NCBI RefSeq assembly: GCF_000237925.1
Contig: NW_017385995.1
Location: 310,001-374,000 of the forward strand
Direction: 5' to 3'
Length of the DNA: 64,000 nt
Source: Schistosoma mansoni
Taxonomy: Eukaryota; Platyhelminthes; Trematoda; Strigeidida; Schistosomatidae
The notes beneath the pieces are model-generated. The model was given only the letters and a program-made list of their open reading frames with translations, had not been told where the DNA came from and made no database searches. Shown in pieces: positions 11,940 to 22,939 of the stretch; position 1 is the first letter of the stretch, and each line of letters opens with the position of its first letter. A program made the translations under genes and the position numbers.

Positions 11940-14720
11940 CAGAATTTTATTGACCTTCACGCAAATGTTCTTTAGAATACTCAATGGAAGCATAGCGTAC
12001 GTTCTTGTTTAATGATTTTCTTCAACATCAAATGATATTACACTACCGTTTAGAACATTTTTACTTAAACGTATTTCAGTTTGTTATAACTAATTAACGT
12101 AGAAATGAATATGTGAAAATAAAGGTGGTACAACACGGAAAGTTCATTTTTATTACCAGTTAAAAATGACTCCCGAATAATGAAAATCAAGTTTTATATA
12201 AAGTGAAACGATGCGTACAGTTAGATTGCGTGGTGTAATTTAACTATAGAGATAATTGGTAAGGGATTAGAGATGAGGACTCATCATCATGCTGAGTATT
12301 GAAAAGAAAGCTCAATAAATCTACTCATATAAAGTTTTCCCCTTGTTCCTATTCCAAATGACGGTCATAGATATTCCATATCCTCAGTAAGTAGAAACCA
12401 TCCTTGGTATGGCGATCGTATACGTTTGTAGACTACGGAGATACAAATAACCTTACGATAAATTTAATGACGGTTGGTGATGAGGATCCAAATGTGGAGA
12501 CACCAGTTACGATTGTTTTATGGGCTATACCAGGTGATTTACGAATTCAGACGTTTTTCATGGTTCACCCGTCTCAAATATTAGGCTGATTTGGTTTTCA
12601 AATTAGTGAACTAAGTCAACTGAGCTGTTTGACGTGATTTCAAAAAGTAACAGAACACAAAAACATTGTTACACTGTCATTATTCAATGTATGGAACATA
12701 AATGACACTTCAAAGAGAGAACTAGTTTAACAGCCATAAATGATGCAATGGTAATATAAAGAATATTAGTGAAATGGGTTTATTTCAAGATAGTACACCA
12801 ACAAATGAATAAACTTCACAAATAGAGTTTTGATCTAGTATTCAGGAGAAGGTAACAAGTTAAGACTAACGGTTGTATCATCTTACTAAATAATCCAGCT
12901 TATCGAATTATGAGATATTCCAGCGTATAAGCTCAGTATCAGGTGAGAAGTGCAGAAGAGAGTCCTAGTTTTCATACTGCAATGTGATATTTCAACTGTG
13001 TTGTAGCACTGTCTTCACTCTTCAGACTGATGATTACATCAGATAACGATATGACAGTTAAGACCATATGACATTCACAGATTTATTATTTGGTCTTCTA
13101 ACCCACTGACACAAATTCTATTGTCTAACGTATTTCTCTGACATCATAAACCACTTAATTTTTTCCTTATGATTAGAGATTACAAGATGTTAGCCTATAT
13201 CTGAAATTGTATTGTTTATTTTCTGAAATACATCCTGAACATAAAAACTTAAATGTTTGTATTTGTTCCGAGGATCCTTAGTTCCACCTTATTTTGGAAT
13301 TGTACATGTCTATACTGTTGACAAATTCTCTACTGGCATGAATCTCATTAGTTCTCTATGTAATAGACTATGACAAAGACTATTTCTAAATGTGATTAAC
13401 ATATTTTACAATTGTAGTTGTGAAATCCTCCTAGGACTGCTATAGATTATCTCTAAATTTTTCATTAGAAAAACAATCTCTATTGTTAATGCAAATAAAT
13501 GATAAATTAAATTTCTGAACCAATTCGAATAGCTGATTCTGCTCCTAAACGATGACTTTACCTAGGCTAGGTTTGTAATTTTAATTAAAGATTCAAGTAC
13601 TGGTACTTTGTAATTACATAATTTGCATACTTCAAGCTTACTTCTACTAAAATTGGTAACGGTTGGTCAATACACAAAAATACACTGTGTTGGTACATTT
13701 TGGTCACAAATGGAGGTAGTTATCATTGCCTAACTTCAAAACAGATTTACCGAATTTCTATTGTTAACCTGTCATCAATGAAGCTAATCATGTTTAAGGG
13801 AAAACGGTAACTCATCGATAATATTGAATGAAATTCGCCTGAAATAAATGACTGAATTTGGAAATGTAAACTATCGAATTCGGGCTAATTATTTAAACCA
13901 CCTGGTGTTTGTCAATAAACCTACAATCTATGGTTTCAATCATCTGTGTATGTGATATGTGCGTATTACTGGAGTCTCTCTGAAAGGATTTTTTAAGAAT
14001 CAAGATTCTGAATTTCAGGATATCGGTGTTTTTTGAAATGACATACTGATTATCGACGAATTCCATAACAAATAAGCGTCATCTGTAGGCACTCTCATTG
14101 GATTTCAGGAAGATATCTCTCTTGTGACTGCACATACAACCAGAATGCCCGGAATATCCGTTACTTGTTGATTTAGTGTGTATTCCTCACAAATGACTTA
14201 ATTTAAGTGTTCAATATTAGGTGACAAAGTTAACTTATCTGAAAATGAATCTTAACTGATAACATCGAACAATTAATATGCTAAATTACCGGTCATTTCT
14301 ACTTTGACGATTCCAGACAGTAATCTTCATCCAGTGATTCACTGATATTATGTTTGATCAGAAAATCAATATCACAAATTTAAATCTCATATGAATTTAC
14401 AAGCTATATACCAGTGAGATACCCTTTTATATGAATGAGAAATCTTTGAGTATATTTGTATTTTTAGTGGTCGCTTAAAAAACTACTTTTTAAACAAATA
14501 ACTTACTTATAACTTTTTATTACTTAACTAAGAGAGAAATGAGTCTGAACCTTTTTCTAATGAAAATAAGTAAGGAAATAAATGATCTTAAAACATCCAA
14601 GTTACAGACATTAACATTCCTATACTGAGATGCAGTTAACTTATTTTTATATCTTGGTTTCAATCTGTTGTATCCCGTGGAGAATTATGAATGGTAACTT
14701 TGAGAACTATTTATGGGCCT
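11940..14720. other. No gene seen
   Basis: This is AT-rich sequence with stops in all frames at high density. The 61-codon ORF at 12404-12589 has no recognisable motif and no clear splice context. I see no repeat family matching other parts of the window. Confidence 0.5.
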
Positions 14721-14721
14721 A

Positions 14722-15182
14722 TGTGATATGTATATTTCCTGTTGTATAATTGTTAATTAACTAAACTATTCATATTCGTGTTCCTCTTATTATAAGCTTT
14801 ATTTTGACCTATAGACTATTATTATACAATTTCCCATTCTTGAGTTATCCCCAGTCTATTGATTACTCTTCCCCCTATTCACAGCCACATTTGGCCAAAT
14901 ATTGTACATATGTTATTTTCTATTTTATGGTACGATGTGATCTGTTTGATTGGTATATAAACCCAGTATGTTTGTGAATAATGATTCATATTGCCGAGGC
15001 TGTTACTGGTGTTCTGGACTTTACTGGCTGGGTTAGGCAGATAGCAGGGCCGATACGCACTCTAGACTGCTCGTACGGTTTTCGTGTGTCACTGTCCCAA
15101 TCGATAATTCGCGGCTCTCTGATTGGCGTTCTTATAGCGTTCATATATTAACAAGGCACGCACGCACTCACACGTTATAACA
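14722..15182 (+). mobile_element. Probable solo LTR of a Gypsy-type retrotransposon
   Basis: This segment starts TGTGATATG and ends TATAACA. It contains a promoter-like TATAAACC (about 14957), and its last 180 nt are much more GC-rich than the surroundings. This layout suits an LTR (U3, TATA, R/U5), and the GC-rich end resembles schistosome LTR elements I know. No clean target-site duplication is visible and no coding region or second LTR is nearby, so the ends and strand are tentative. Confidence 0.4.
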
Positions 15183-15964
15183 TAATAACCTTAAATTCAT
15201 TCAATATCAAACATATTGTTCTACAGTTTAACTATTTAGTTGAAAAGTGACAATACACACTTGATTTCTAGAATTCGGACAAAGTTGTGAATTGAACAAT
15301 ATTAAAAGTTGACATCACGAGATGTATACAGGTGGATATTTTGGTACAAACCTGGAGATAGTGAAAAACTATTTCATCTTAGGATAGTTGTAAAGCTAAA
15401 TTCAGTTGGTGCTGTAAATTATTATCCATCTGAATAATCGACAAAAAATGTCATTCCGATAAAATTAATAATGTTCATATAATCATAAAATTAGGGAAAA
15501 GATATTCATTAAGGCAATTATGCTTTGGTAGCTTACAATAAACTATAAAAGATTAAAGTCTAAGTATGATAATCTCTTCAAAGTCGATGTTTATGTCCCA
15601 GAAAATCATGACAGTTGCAAGTAATGGATTTTAGCTACTAAGTCTTAAATATTTCATGATAACTACGAGAGTACAATTAACTTCGATGGAGATAGCTTGA
15701 ATAATTGGTTAAAGCCATGTTTGATAAATTAATCAATTATCAGTAAAGTACTTTGGTTCAGTAGATTCAAGACATGAACACGTGAATAGATACACTACGA
15801 TGAAAGTTTGAAATTCCCCTTAAAATATAAACCACAATCATTACAGATCTTTAGTAACTGAAATAAATCTGAAATTAGAATACTGTTTTTAAACATTGAT
15901 GGTCATTGACTGGAAAGAAGTCACAATACTAATCTTCTTCATCTTTGATCGTCAAGTATCATTA

Positions 15965-16115
15965 AATATCGTAGATGCACACTGCTGAGGAGTCCCATAA
16001 TAGGACAAAACGGCCGTCCAGTGCTTCCAGGTTTTCCCTGGTGGTCTAGCTTCAATTGACTCATGCTTTCAACTATGAAAATACTGAAATCTTCACAAAA
16101 CCCCTTCTGATAATT
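15965..16115 (+). repeat. SINE family 2, 5'-truncated
   Basis: This copy keeps the hammerhead-like block and the full tail (tggtctagcttcaattgac, then ccccttctgataatta) but has lost the tRNA-like head. It matches the longer copy at 16875-17092 almost exactly. Confidence 0.75.
15979..16023 (+). ncRNA. Hammerhead-like motif (family 2), G12 changed
   Basis: The order is CACTG, CTGAGGA, stem II (GTCCCataatAGGAC), AAAAC, GGCCGTC, CAGTG. Stem I CACTG/CAGTG is perfect and stem III (ACGGCCGT) is short but complementary. The essential GAA after stem II reads AAA, so the fold may be kept but cleavage is probably lost. Confidence 0.45.
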
Positions 16116-16288
16116 AAATATTAGTCAAGATATTTCTTTTTAAAAGTAATCTAATTGTCTAAACAGTGATCCTAGTAAATATAACCATCCTTTATGTGTT
16201 TACAAACAATTTTCCATAATTTTAAACTCATTTTATTTTCGGTCAATTTTCTTTTTACTCTCAAAAGTTGATATCATAACTTACAACT

Positions 16289-16800
16289 CTTTATAGATTT
16301 AAATAAAGACAGAACAAATATTGATACAGAATAATATGAATTCATTATATTTCGTGGTTTCTCATCAGCTGATTACAACATTTCCGCTCACGTGTCTCTT
16401 AAATTATATGAACTCTCCAAATTCTATTCAATTATTATGTAACTCATTCTATTTGTTTTTAATTCCATGAATCTTTCATTACCTTTAAAATTATCACACA
16501 TTTTATCTTATCTGTCTTTGAACTCCACTCAACAATTACAACACACCCTTTATGCTTCTTTCATTCTAATATTTAATAACCTCTGACCTTTTCTTGCACA
16601 TAGTTATCATTGATAACCTTTTGTCATTCCAATCCTCTACATTCAGTTATGTCAATTGTTCCATACTATTTATTACCCCAATGCTAAAACTCTAATACAT
16701 ATTTGGTTGTAAGCAGCTGATGAGAAACCACAAAATATAATGAATTCATATTATTCTGCATCAATATTTGTTCTGTCTTTATTTAAATTCATAAAGGGAA
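16289..16800. mobile_element. Foldback / MITE-like element with ~90 bp terminal inverted repeats
   Basis: The left arm (about 16289-16378) recurs in reverse complement at about 16708-16800 with only a few mismatches; both include gacagaacaaatattgat and tgaattcattatat. The ~330 nt interior is AT-rich and non-coding. This suits a non-autonomous DNA transposon or foldback element. No target-site duplication is certain. Confidence 0.65.
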
Positions 16801-16874
16801 TTAATTGCATGAAATCTTTATAGATTATACTATATCTCATATTTTTAATAATCACAATTTACTCATTCAATCTC

Positions 16875-17092
16875 GCGCCAGAGCACTTAACCGATAGACC
16901 ACTGAGCCGGCATCCGTAGGTCCTGGGTTCGAATCTCGCGAGGCGAGGTCATGGATGCGCGCTGCTGAGGAGTCCCATAATAGGACAAAACGGCCGTCCA
17001 GTGCTTCCAGGTTTTCCCTGGTGGTCTAGCTTCAATTGACTCACGCTTTTAACTATGAAAATACTAAATCTCCTTAAAACCCCTTCTGAATA
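16875..17092 (+). repeat. SINE family 2, complete-looking copy
   Basis: A tRNA-like head (ctgagccgg region and B box gggttcgaatctc, about 16925-16937) is followed by the hammerhead-like block (16959-17004) and the tail ending ccccttctgaa. This copy shows the full order: head, ribozyme-like block, tail. Confidence 0.75.
16959..17004 (+). ncRNA. Hammerhead-like motif (family 2), G12 changed
   Basis: Stem I is GCGCTG with CAGTGC, six pairs including one wobble. Core CTGAGGA and stem II GTCCC...GGAC are intact. The following GAA reads AAA, exactly as in the copy at 15979, so both share one sub-lineage mutation. Confidence 0.45.
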
Positions 17093-17204
17093 GATTAGTC
17101 TTAATTTTCATATAAAAATGTGTTTATCAGTAAATAAGAGACCACAACTACTGTTGGTAGTATATTTCTTAATTATACAACATTCTTTAACTAAACCATT
17201 CCTA

Positions 17205-17385
17205 ATAGTTGAGATTATGAGTCAATTGAAAGCTAGACCACCATAGAAAACTTGGAAGCATTGAATGACCGTTTCATTTTGTTGTGTGACTCCTCACAAG
17301 TATATATCCACGATCCCACCCAGCGAGATTCGAACTCAGGACCTATCGATCTCGCACGTGAACGCTTGACCTCTAGACCATTATT
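17205..17385 (-). repeat. SINE family 2, decayed copy
   Basis: This copy reads from the tail (gattatgagtcaattgaaag) at the left to a B-box relic (gagattcgaactcagg) and the head at the right. The hammerhead block is degenerate. Confidence 0.65.
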
Positions 17386-17577
17386 TCTCTTTAATAAACT
17401 TCCAAAATTTTTTTTTTTGAAAAATAAATGAATTCAATATTTCAAAATGAAAAATTAATATTGAAACATTAAACTGTATACAAATAACACTAACAAAAGA
17501 TTCATCAATAGTTCCTATATTTCTTTTTAACTGTTGATTTCTTCATTACGGACAATCTACTTCAGTTTATAATAAAG

Positions 17578-17600
17578 ATATATATATATATATATATATT
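17578..17600. repeat. (AT)n microsatellite
   Basis: This is a perfect dinucleotide run just downstream of gene C. Confidence 0.95.
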
Positions 17601-17662
17601 GATTATTGTTTGTTTGTTTTTCTTAATGTATCCCAAAATGATAGAACATCTTCAACAAGTTC

Positions 17663-17668
17663 TTTATT
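17663..17668 (-). terminator. Candidate polyadenylation signal of gene C
   Basis: AATAAA on the minus strand lies about 95 nt after the gene C stop codon and is the first such hexamer downstream. Confidence 0.4.
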
Positions 17669-17763
17669 CTAAATTAGATGATTTTAAACAATTTTCTAGG
17701 CGTTTATTCAAACGTTTAAGTACTAAAATTTTACAGAATAAATAATGATTAATAAAATTTTAA

Positions 17764-20371
17764 TTAATTGAACTTACAAACAACTAAAACGTCTGCTATT
17801 TTCTCACCTAGATCGTCTTCCCTGAAATAAGTTTGCACTTTATTACGACATGCGGCTATGTGTTTTAAAGTTAACATTTTGAGTTTATCAGCAGTATCTA
17901 GTACCATTCTTTTCTATAATGACTTTTAAGAAAATAAATCGATTAACTTACCAGTAGCATTTCATCACCAACTTCAGGTGTTGCTCTGATAGTAATATAA
18001 GTAAAAAAAAACGTGTTTGAGTTAATTTATGTAAACTTCAAATTTTTTGATCAAATGAACAGAATCAAGATTAGATGTTTAAGAAAAATGATTACTTTCT
18101 TCTTGAATGTGAGACAGATATCATAAATGGCATTCATTGAGAGTTTTTTTCTAAGTTCAAAAGGGTTAGAATGCTCAGTCAGTGGTCTTGAGGTAAAATA
18201 ATATTCATGGAACCTAATGACTTGGTTTATGTTAATTATTAATAAGTTTAAGAACAGGAAGAATATGGCTGTATATTACTTCTGATGCTTTAATCATTCT
18301 CTATCTTAGATCATTCTATAATGATAACAATAATTTTAGCTTACAATTTAGATCTGCTTATAAATATTTCCTGTTATCTAAATATGTTTTAAATAGAGGT
18401 TACAACTGAGCTTTTTGGTCCCTAATACGAGTTTAATATTTAGAAAAGCGTTTGTAATCTCACTTAAATAAATCATTACTCAGTCATTGGGATGATTCGC
18501 TTGGATTTTACAATCCAAAAATGATGTCAACAGAAAACAGATAATAGTAATAATAAAAAACCAATAATCAATTCCACGATTAACATCAGTGAAAAAAACT
18601 AAAGTTTTAGTGGTTTATCTCTGTTGTCAATAATAATAATAATAATTATCATTTTCATGAGACGGTATTGAACATGGAACCAAGTTGATTAGAATCACAA
18701 ACTTAGTCAGAGACTTGACCACATATAAGACCTGACTATTGTTACTAACATAGTTATATATTAAAATCTTCATTACATACATTATCCATAAAATAATATG
18801 ATAAAGAACTTTCCTACTCTAAAGAGATATTTGAACTTTGCAACTCAACAGTATAGTCAACAATATTTTGAAATCATATTCTGAACTTTCAGTTTGAACG
18901 AATAGTCTATAACATTTGTAAGTGATTTCATTATATGTGAAAAAATTATATTTGAAATAGTCTCAGCGATTGAAATATAAATAATTCTAACGTTTCGTCC
19001 AGCTAACTTGTCTGAACTTCTTCAGGGAAATAATCAAAATCATCAAAGAAATATATAATGTTTTTTAACAATCATATCAAAATCTCTACTACTTTTTTAA
19101 TCCAATCGTATTTGGAGGTCGAATTTTTGTAAACAGGATAATATGAGTCAGTTGAATGAGAATCAAGTGGAAAGTTCAACGATGTAAAGTAAAAGGAAAC
19201 TGGATGAATTGTGTGTATGTATGTATGTATGTATGTGTAAGATGAGTTATTAATAAATGATAATCAGTGTTGATATGTTTCTATGTGAAGTAAAAAGTTT
19301 AGACAAGTTAGCTGGACGAAACGTTGGAATTATTTAAATTTCAATCGCTGAGACTATTTCAAATATAATTTTTTCACATATAATGAAATCTCTATATTAG
19401 GCGCCCAATTATTGTCAAACTATTCGTTCTAACCTTGACGAATATTCGTATAAATTTGTAAGTGATTCTTTAATCATGACCTACATATATATCTATTCAA
19501 ACAACTTTTTTTATTTCTACTCACATAGTATTAATACCATTATTTTATTTAAACTTCCCAATCTGATCAGTTATTTGCATGTACGTGAGTGATTTCTCTA
19601 AGATTTGATGAAACTATAGTACATCTTAATGTTTAAAAATAAAGAATTAATGAAAGAAGTTTCTAATGTGTTGATAAAGTAATTGATTAATCGCAGTTTT
19701 CATACACTTCTGTTATTATAAACTGAAACAAACTTTCAAAGCTCTGCTAGAAATCATGTCAGGAACGAGGCAGCTATCACTGTTGATGTTGGCTGAAATC
19801 TAGGTAATAAGGTAAACTATATACATGTGAGAATGTGAACATGAAGTTCAAACTCGGCAGTTAGAAAGTGCCTTGTCCTTTGTCAGATTTGAAAATCCTG
19901 AACTTGATCTCATTTCTGTGTGACAAGTTCTATTTTTGAGACGATAAAATTATTTTGTGTTTTATAGCTTTTGCTGATCTTTTACGAAAACTAACTTCAA
20001 AATGAATATTCTTTTCATAGTGACTACCTTAACGAACAACTTTATCAACTTGAAGTGTCTCAAACTTTAAAATAAATTGATCTACTTAGACTTTTATGGA
20101 GTATTTACGTCCTCATATTTAGTTTAAATGTATGAGATGAATAACAGAAATGAAGTAAACAAGAACTAAATGTATTATTCATCGAATTCTAACAAAAAGT
20201 GGATACTAGAAACTATTCTTAAACTCGATCAACATAAAATTCACATCATTAATACAAGCAAACTTTGTCCTAATACAGTTAATTATTAACATACAGTTAT
20301 ATAAATTAAACTTACTCAACACAAACTAATGTTACAAGGACTAATAAACTTAAACCGAGGAGGAATTTCAT
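17764..20371 (-). CDS. Gene C: small secreted protein (three exons)
   Basis: Minus-strand exons are 20316-20371 (56 nt, from the ATG), 17952-17985 (34 nt) and 17764-17913 (150 nt, ending in TAA). Donors GTAAGT occur after exons 1 and 2; acceptors are actatcag and cattatag. Phases join exactly (2, then 0), giving 79 residues. Exon 1 encodes a signal peptide (MKFLLGLSLLVLVTLVCV), the 34 nt micro-exon encodes EATPEVGDEMLL, and exon 3 encodes a charged helical domain with TYFREDDLGEKIADVL and two cysteines. The motif matches gene B. A TATA box lies at 20416-20423. From memory the style recalls schistosome KK7-type secreted antigens, but I could not check this. It is expected to be secreted; function is unknown. 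Intron 1 (2.3 kb) carries a foldback element; intron 2 is 38 nt. Confidence 0.75.
18924..19390. mobile_element. Foldback element with 90 bp terminal inverted repeats, inside gene C intron 1
   Basis: The arms 18924-19013 and 19301-19390 are inverted copies with about three mismatches. Both contain gtctcagcgattgaaat and cgtttcgtccagctaacttg. The interior is about 290 nt and includes a (TATG)n run. In the gene C pre-mRNA the arms would form a long hairpin. A related single end is seen near 4400. Confidence 0.75.
19213..19236. repeat. (GTAT)n microsatellite
   Basis: About five tandem units lie inside the foldback element of gene C intron 1. Confidence 0.9.
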
Positions 20372-20415
20372 ATTACAGAGTAAGTTTAATGTCTAATGAA
20401 ATTATCATGTCTAAG

Positions 20416-20423
20416 CTTTTATA
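20416..20423 (-). promoter_or_regulatory. TATA box of gene C
   Basis: TATAAAAG on the minus strand lies 45 nt upstream of the ATG at 20371. This places the start site near 20390 with a leader of about 20 nt. The match to the TATA consensus is good. Confidence 0.5.
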
Positions 20424-20491
20424 TTACAATTGACTAAGTAGGAATCACGCCATATTAGACAATTACGCGGATGGAGACAAACAGACAAAAT

Positions 20492-20512
20492 GAGAGAGAG
20501 AGAGAGAGAGAG
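20492..20512. repeat. (GA)n microsatellite
   Basis: A perfect GA run lies about 120 nt upstream of the gene C start codon. Such runs can act as promoter elements in some animals; here this is only noted. Confidence 0.9.
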
Positions 20513-20884
20513 TAAGTGAGTGGGAAACAACTTACGGAGATGTGAGGCATCATTAGCCGTTGTAAACAACTTTCTGTGTAACAGACAACTAATAATTTAT
20601 ATATATTGACTATTAGTGATAAACCTGTATATCAGTTGATACATCTAATGTTTATATTTTCGAATTTTTTTTAGATAAGACCCAAGTTAGTTAAATCATA
20701 TGTTTATATGTTCCTAGATTAGTTCAATAAATATTACTTAGATACTTGTTCGTTAATCAACAATACAACTAATTTGTTTTTCAAAACATCGTGTCTGATT
20801 TATAAAATTCAACAAATTTCAGGGTTTTCATTCATTTTTGTATTGTTTGTTTGAATCTACTCGTTGATATTTAGGACTGTAGTT

Positions 20885-21005
20885 GATCGAATCCTGGAGC
20901 GAGTGTCAACTCTGGGATGCAGGTAAATCTATCTGACTCATCTCAAATAGGATGAACCATTCATCCTCGATCCCACTGCTAGCCACCATCCATCGTTGCT
21001 TGAAA
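20885..21005 (+). repeat. Decayed Sm-alpha-like SINE fragment
   Basis: The block caactctgggatgcaggta, a degenerate hammerhead (CTGACTC, GAACC in place of GAAAC) and cactgctagccacc are recognisable. The ribozyme core is lost. Confidence 0.6.
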
Positions 21006-21430
21006 TTACAGGGTTATTTTGATTAATAAGACTCGTGTAATATACTGTTGATAGCATTTATAATATTTTGATATCTACCAACAATTTAATGACTACAACA
21101 AAGATAAAATAATTAAGGTGAATTTTCAAATCAACTCTTTATATACAAGATAGTGTTCCTCATTTCAACTACCAGTTCAATATTATATCTACGGTATATG
21201 TAAACTTGACAGTTAAAGAAGTTTTATTCAAGTCATAAAGTATTTGGTGAATGCTACTGTATAATTAATGCATAATTGTGTCTTGATGTAAATGTATGTA
21301 CATTTACTGTTTAGTTGTCTGTTTGGTCTTATCATAAAAATGCCAAAAGTATATAAAAGCAACTCATCGCTGATTATCTAAATAGTTTTATAACACTTAC
21401 TAAAATAAAATCGAAACATTCTGCAATTAG

Positions 21431-22407
21431 TGAGATGTGATAATAAAGTAAAGAATGTGGGACATTACATTAACTGTGTTAACAATAACTTCAATAAATG
21501 TCTGATGATATTTTAAACAAACTCTAAGGTGCAGTTATGTCTAGCTAAAGAGTCCCAAATGGGACGAAACGTGCGTACTGGATTCCACAGATCCCCATCA
21601 TCCATCTCTCCCTAAAATGATTATGACCTATTAGCAATATTGAGACAATCCCCACACGTCCACATATGACTAAACAGACTGTTCAATTGAAGTCACAAAC
21701 ATTAATAGGAAGATCCGAACAACCAATATTTTTGAATTCATGTCTGTTGGTACTTCGATCTTATGAGAGTACAATTTTCATACTTTAGGAGACAATATAT
21801 ACATTTAATTGATTACTCCTACTGAAGTTTCCATTGTGCAGTAAACAAAGCAAACATTTTGACTATGTAGATTGATGAGTAAAAGGCAGTTTTAACTGGT
21901 TCGTTGGACCATAAAATCTATTCAGAATCTAAGCCTTCACTGAACTCAGTTTTCTGCTCACATATCATGTTAATGTCTACTCTGCGTGAAATATACTCTT
22001 CGTCTCGTTTTAGATATTTCATAAGGGTCAACTGTTAAATCAATGTGAATTTGAGATATAGGACCAAAGGAACCAGTAGTGATCTATTGAATTCTTGAAA
22101 ATCTAAACATAAAACATTGAAGGCATTTGGTGATAGTGAATACGAGAAATCAGAATACTCATTTTGTTTTTGTATCATTAGTTGATTAAATATACTGCCA
22201 TCGGTGTTTCAACTCATCATCAATTAATTCATATTTTGAAATACTCGATATAATGAATGTATTAACGTTATAATTGTGTGATATCTAGTGACAGTGACAA
22301 GTTAACCCTGGAATTGATGACGTTCATAAGTTTGAAGTGACGGTTGATGAATTTTTATCCCACTTATGACATAACTGTAGATATAAATCTGTGTATTTGA
22401 TAAGTTA
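21431..22407 (-). repeat. Right arm of the ~1 kb inverted repeat
   Basis: This is the reverse complement of 3281-4313 with high identity throughout. It carries a shorter family-1 hammerhead unit (21545-21595) with CTAAAGA in place of CTGANGA. The arms are 17.1 kb apart and point in opposite directions. Confidence 0.85.
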
Positions 22408-22660
22408 TGACTAAGATGACTTTTATACAGAACCATGAACAACTGTGAGATTTCTTTACAAGCTGTCTGTTAGAGAATAATAAGCTAACTAGTTTTTTAT
22501 TTTGCAAATGTTTATCAACTTTGAAGTATATACTCGTATAGAATATGTATTATATAACACGAAAGCGATGAAAGTACAGGCATTTACAAGATGTTCAGAC
22601 AGAATAACATTAAATTCTTTCCGGAAATATTAACTTGACAATTATAATATGTTGGAAATG

Positions 22661-22661
<1 letters not shown>

Positions 22662-22697
<36 letters not shown>
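22662..22697. repeat. (AT)n microsatellite
   Basis: A perfect run of about 18 units abuts the truncated SINE that follows. Confidence 0.95.
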
Positions 22698-22698
<1 letters not shown>

Positions 22699-22845
22699 AT
22701 CTCTGCTTACCATGCTTGTGAATTAAGGCTATATCGAGGCAATACACACAGTATGCATATATGCCAATTAGAGACTGACCAGTTGCAGTCATAATCATCA
22801 ATGGGAAGATTCAAACAAACAATACTGAATGAATTTATATATATT
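22698..22845 (+). repeat. Sm-alpha-like SINE, 3' half only
   Basis: This matches in reverse complement the tail of the copy at 11690-11935 (gcttaccatgcttgtgaa, ggctatatcgaggcaat, atcatcaatgggaagat). Head and hammerhead are missing; the left border is the AT microsatellite. Confidence 0.65.
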
Positions 22846-22847
22846 CA

Positions 22848-22935
22848 TAGTTGAAATCATGAGGCAATTGAAGCTAGACCACCATGGAAAACCTGGAAAC
22901 ACTGGACGGCCGTTTCGTTCTATTGTGGGACTCCT
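22848..22935 (-). repeat. SINE family 2, truncated in the hammerhead block
   Basis: The tail and stem II with GAAAC are present, but the copy ends inside the catalytic CTGA, so head and stem I are absent. It directly adjoins the family-1 fragment, giving a SINE-on-SINE junction. Confidence 0.65.
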
Positions 22936-22939
22936 TAAT

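Noticed and set aside
12404-12589. 61-codon ORF in the 12 kb region
   Set aside because: No recognisable motif, no supported splice sites, and length within chance expectation.
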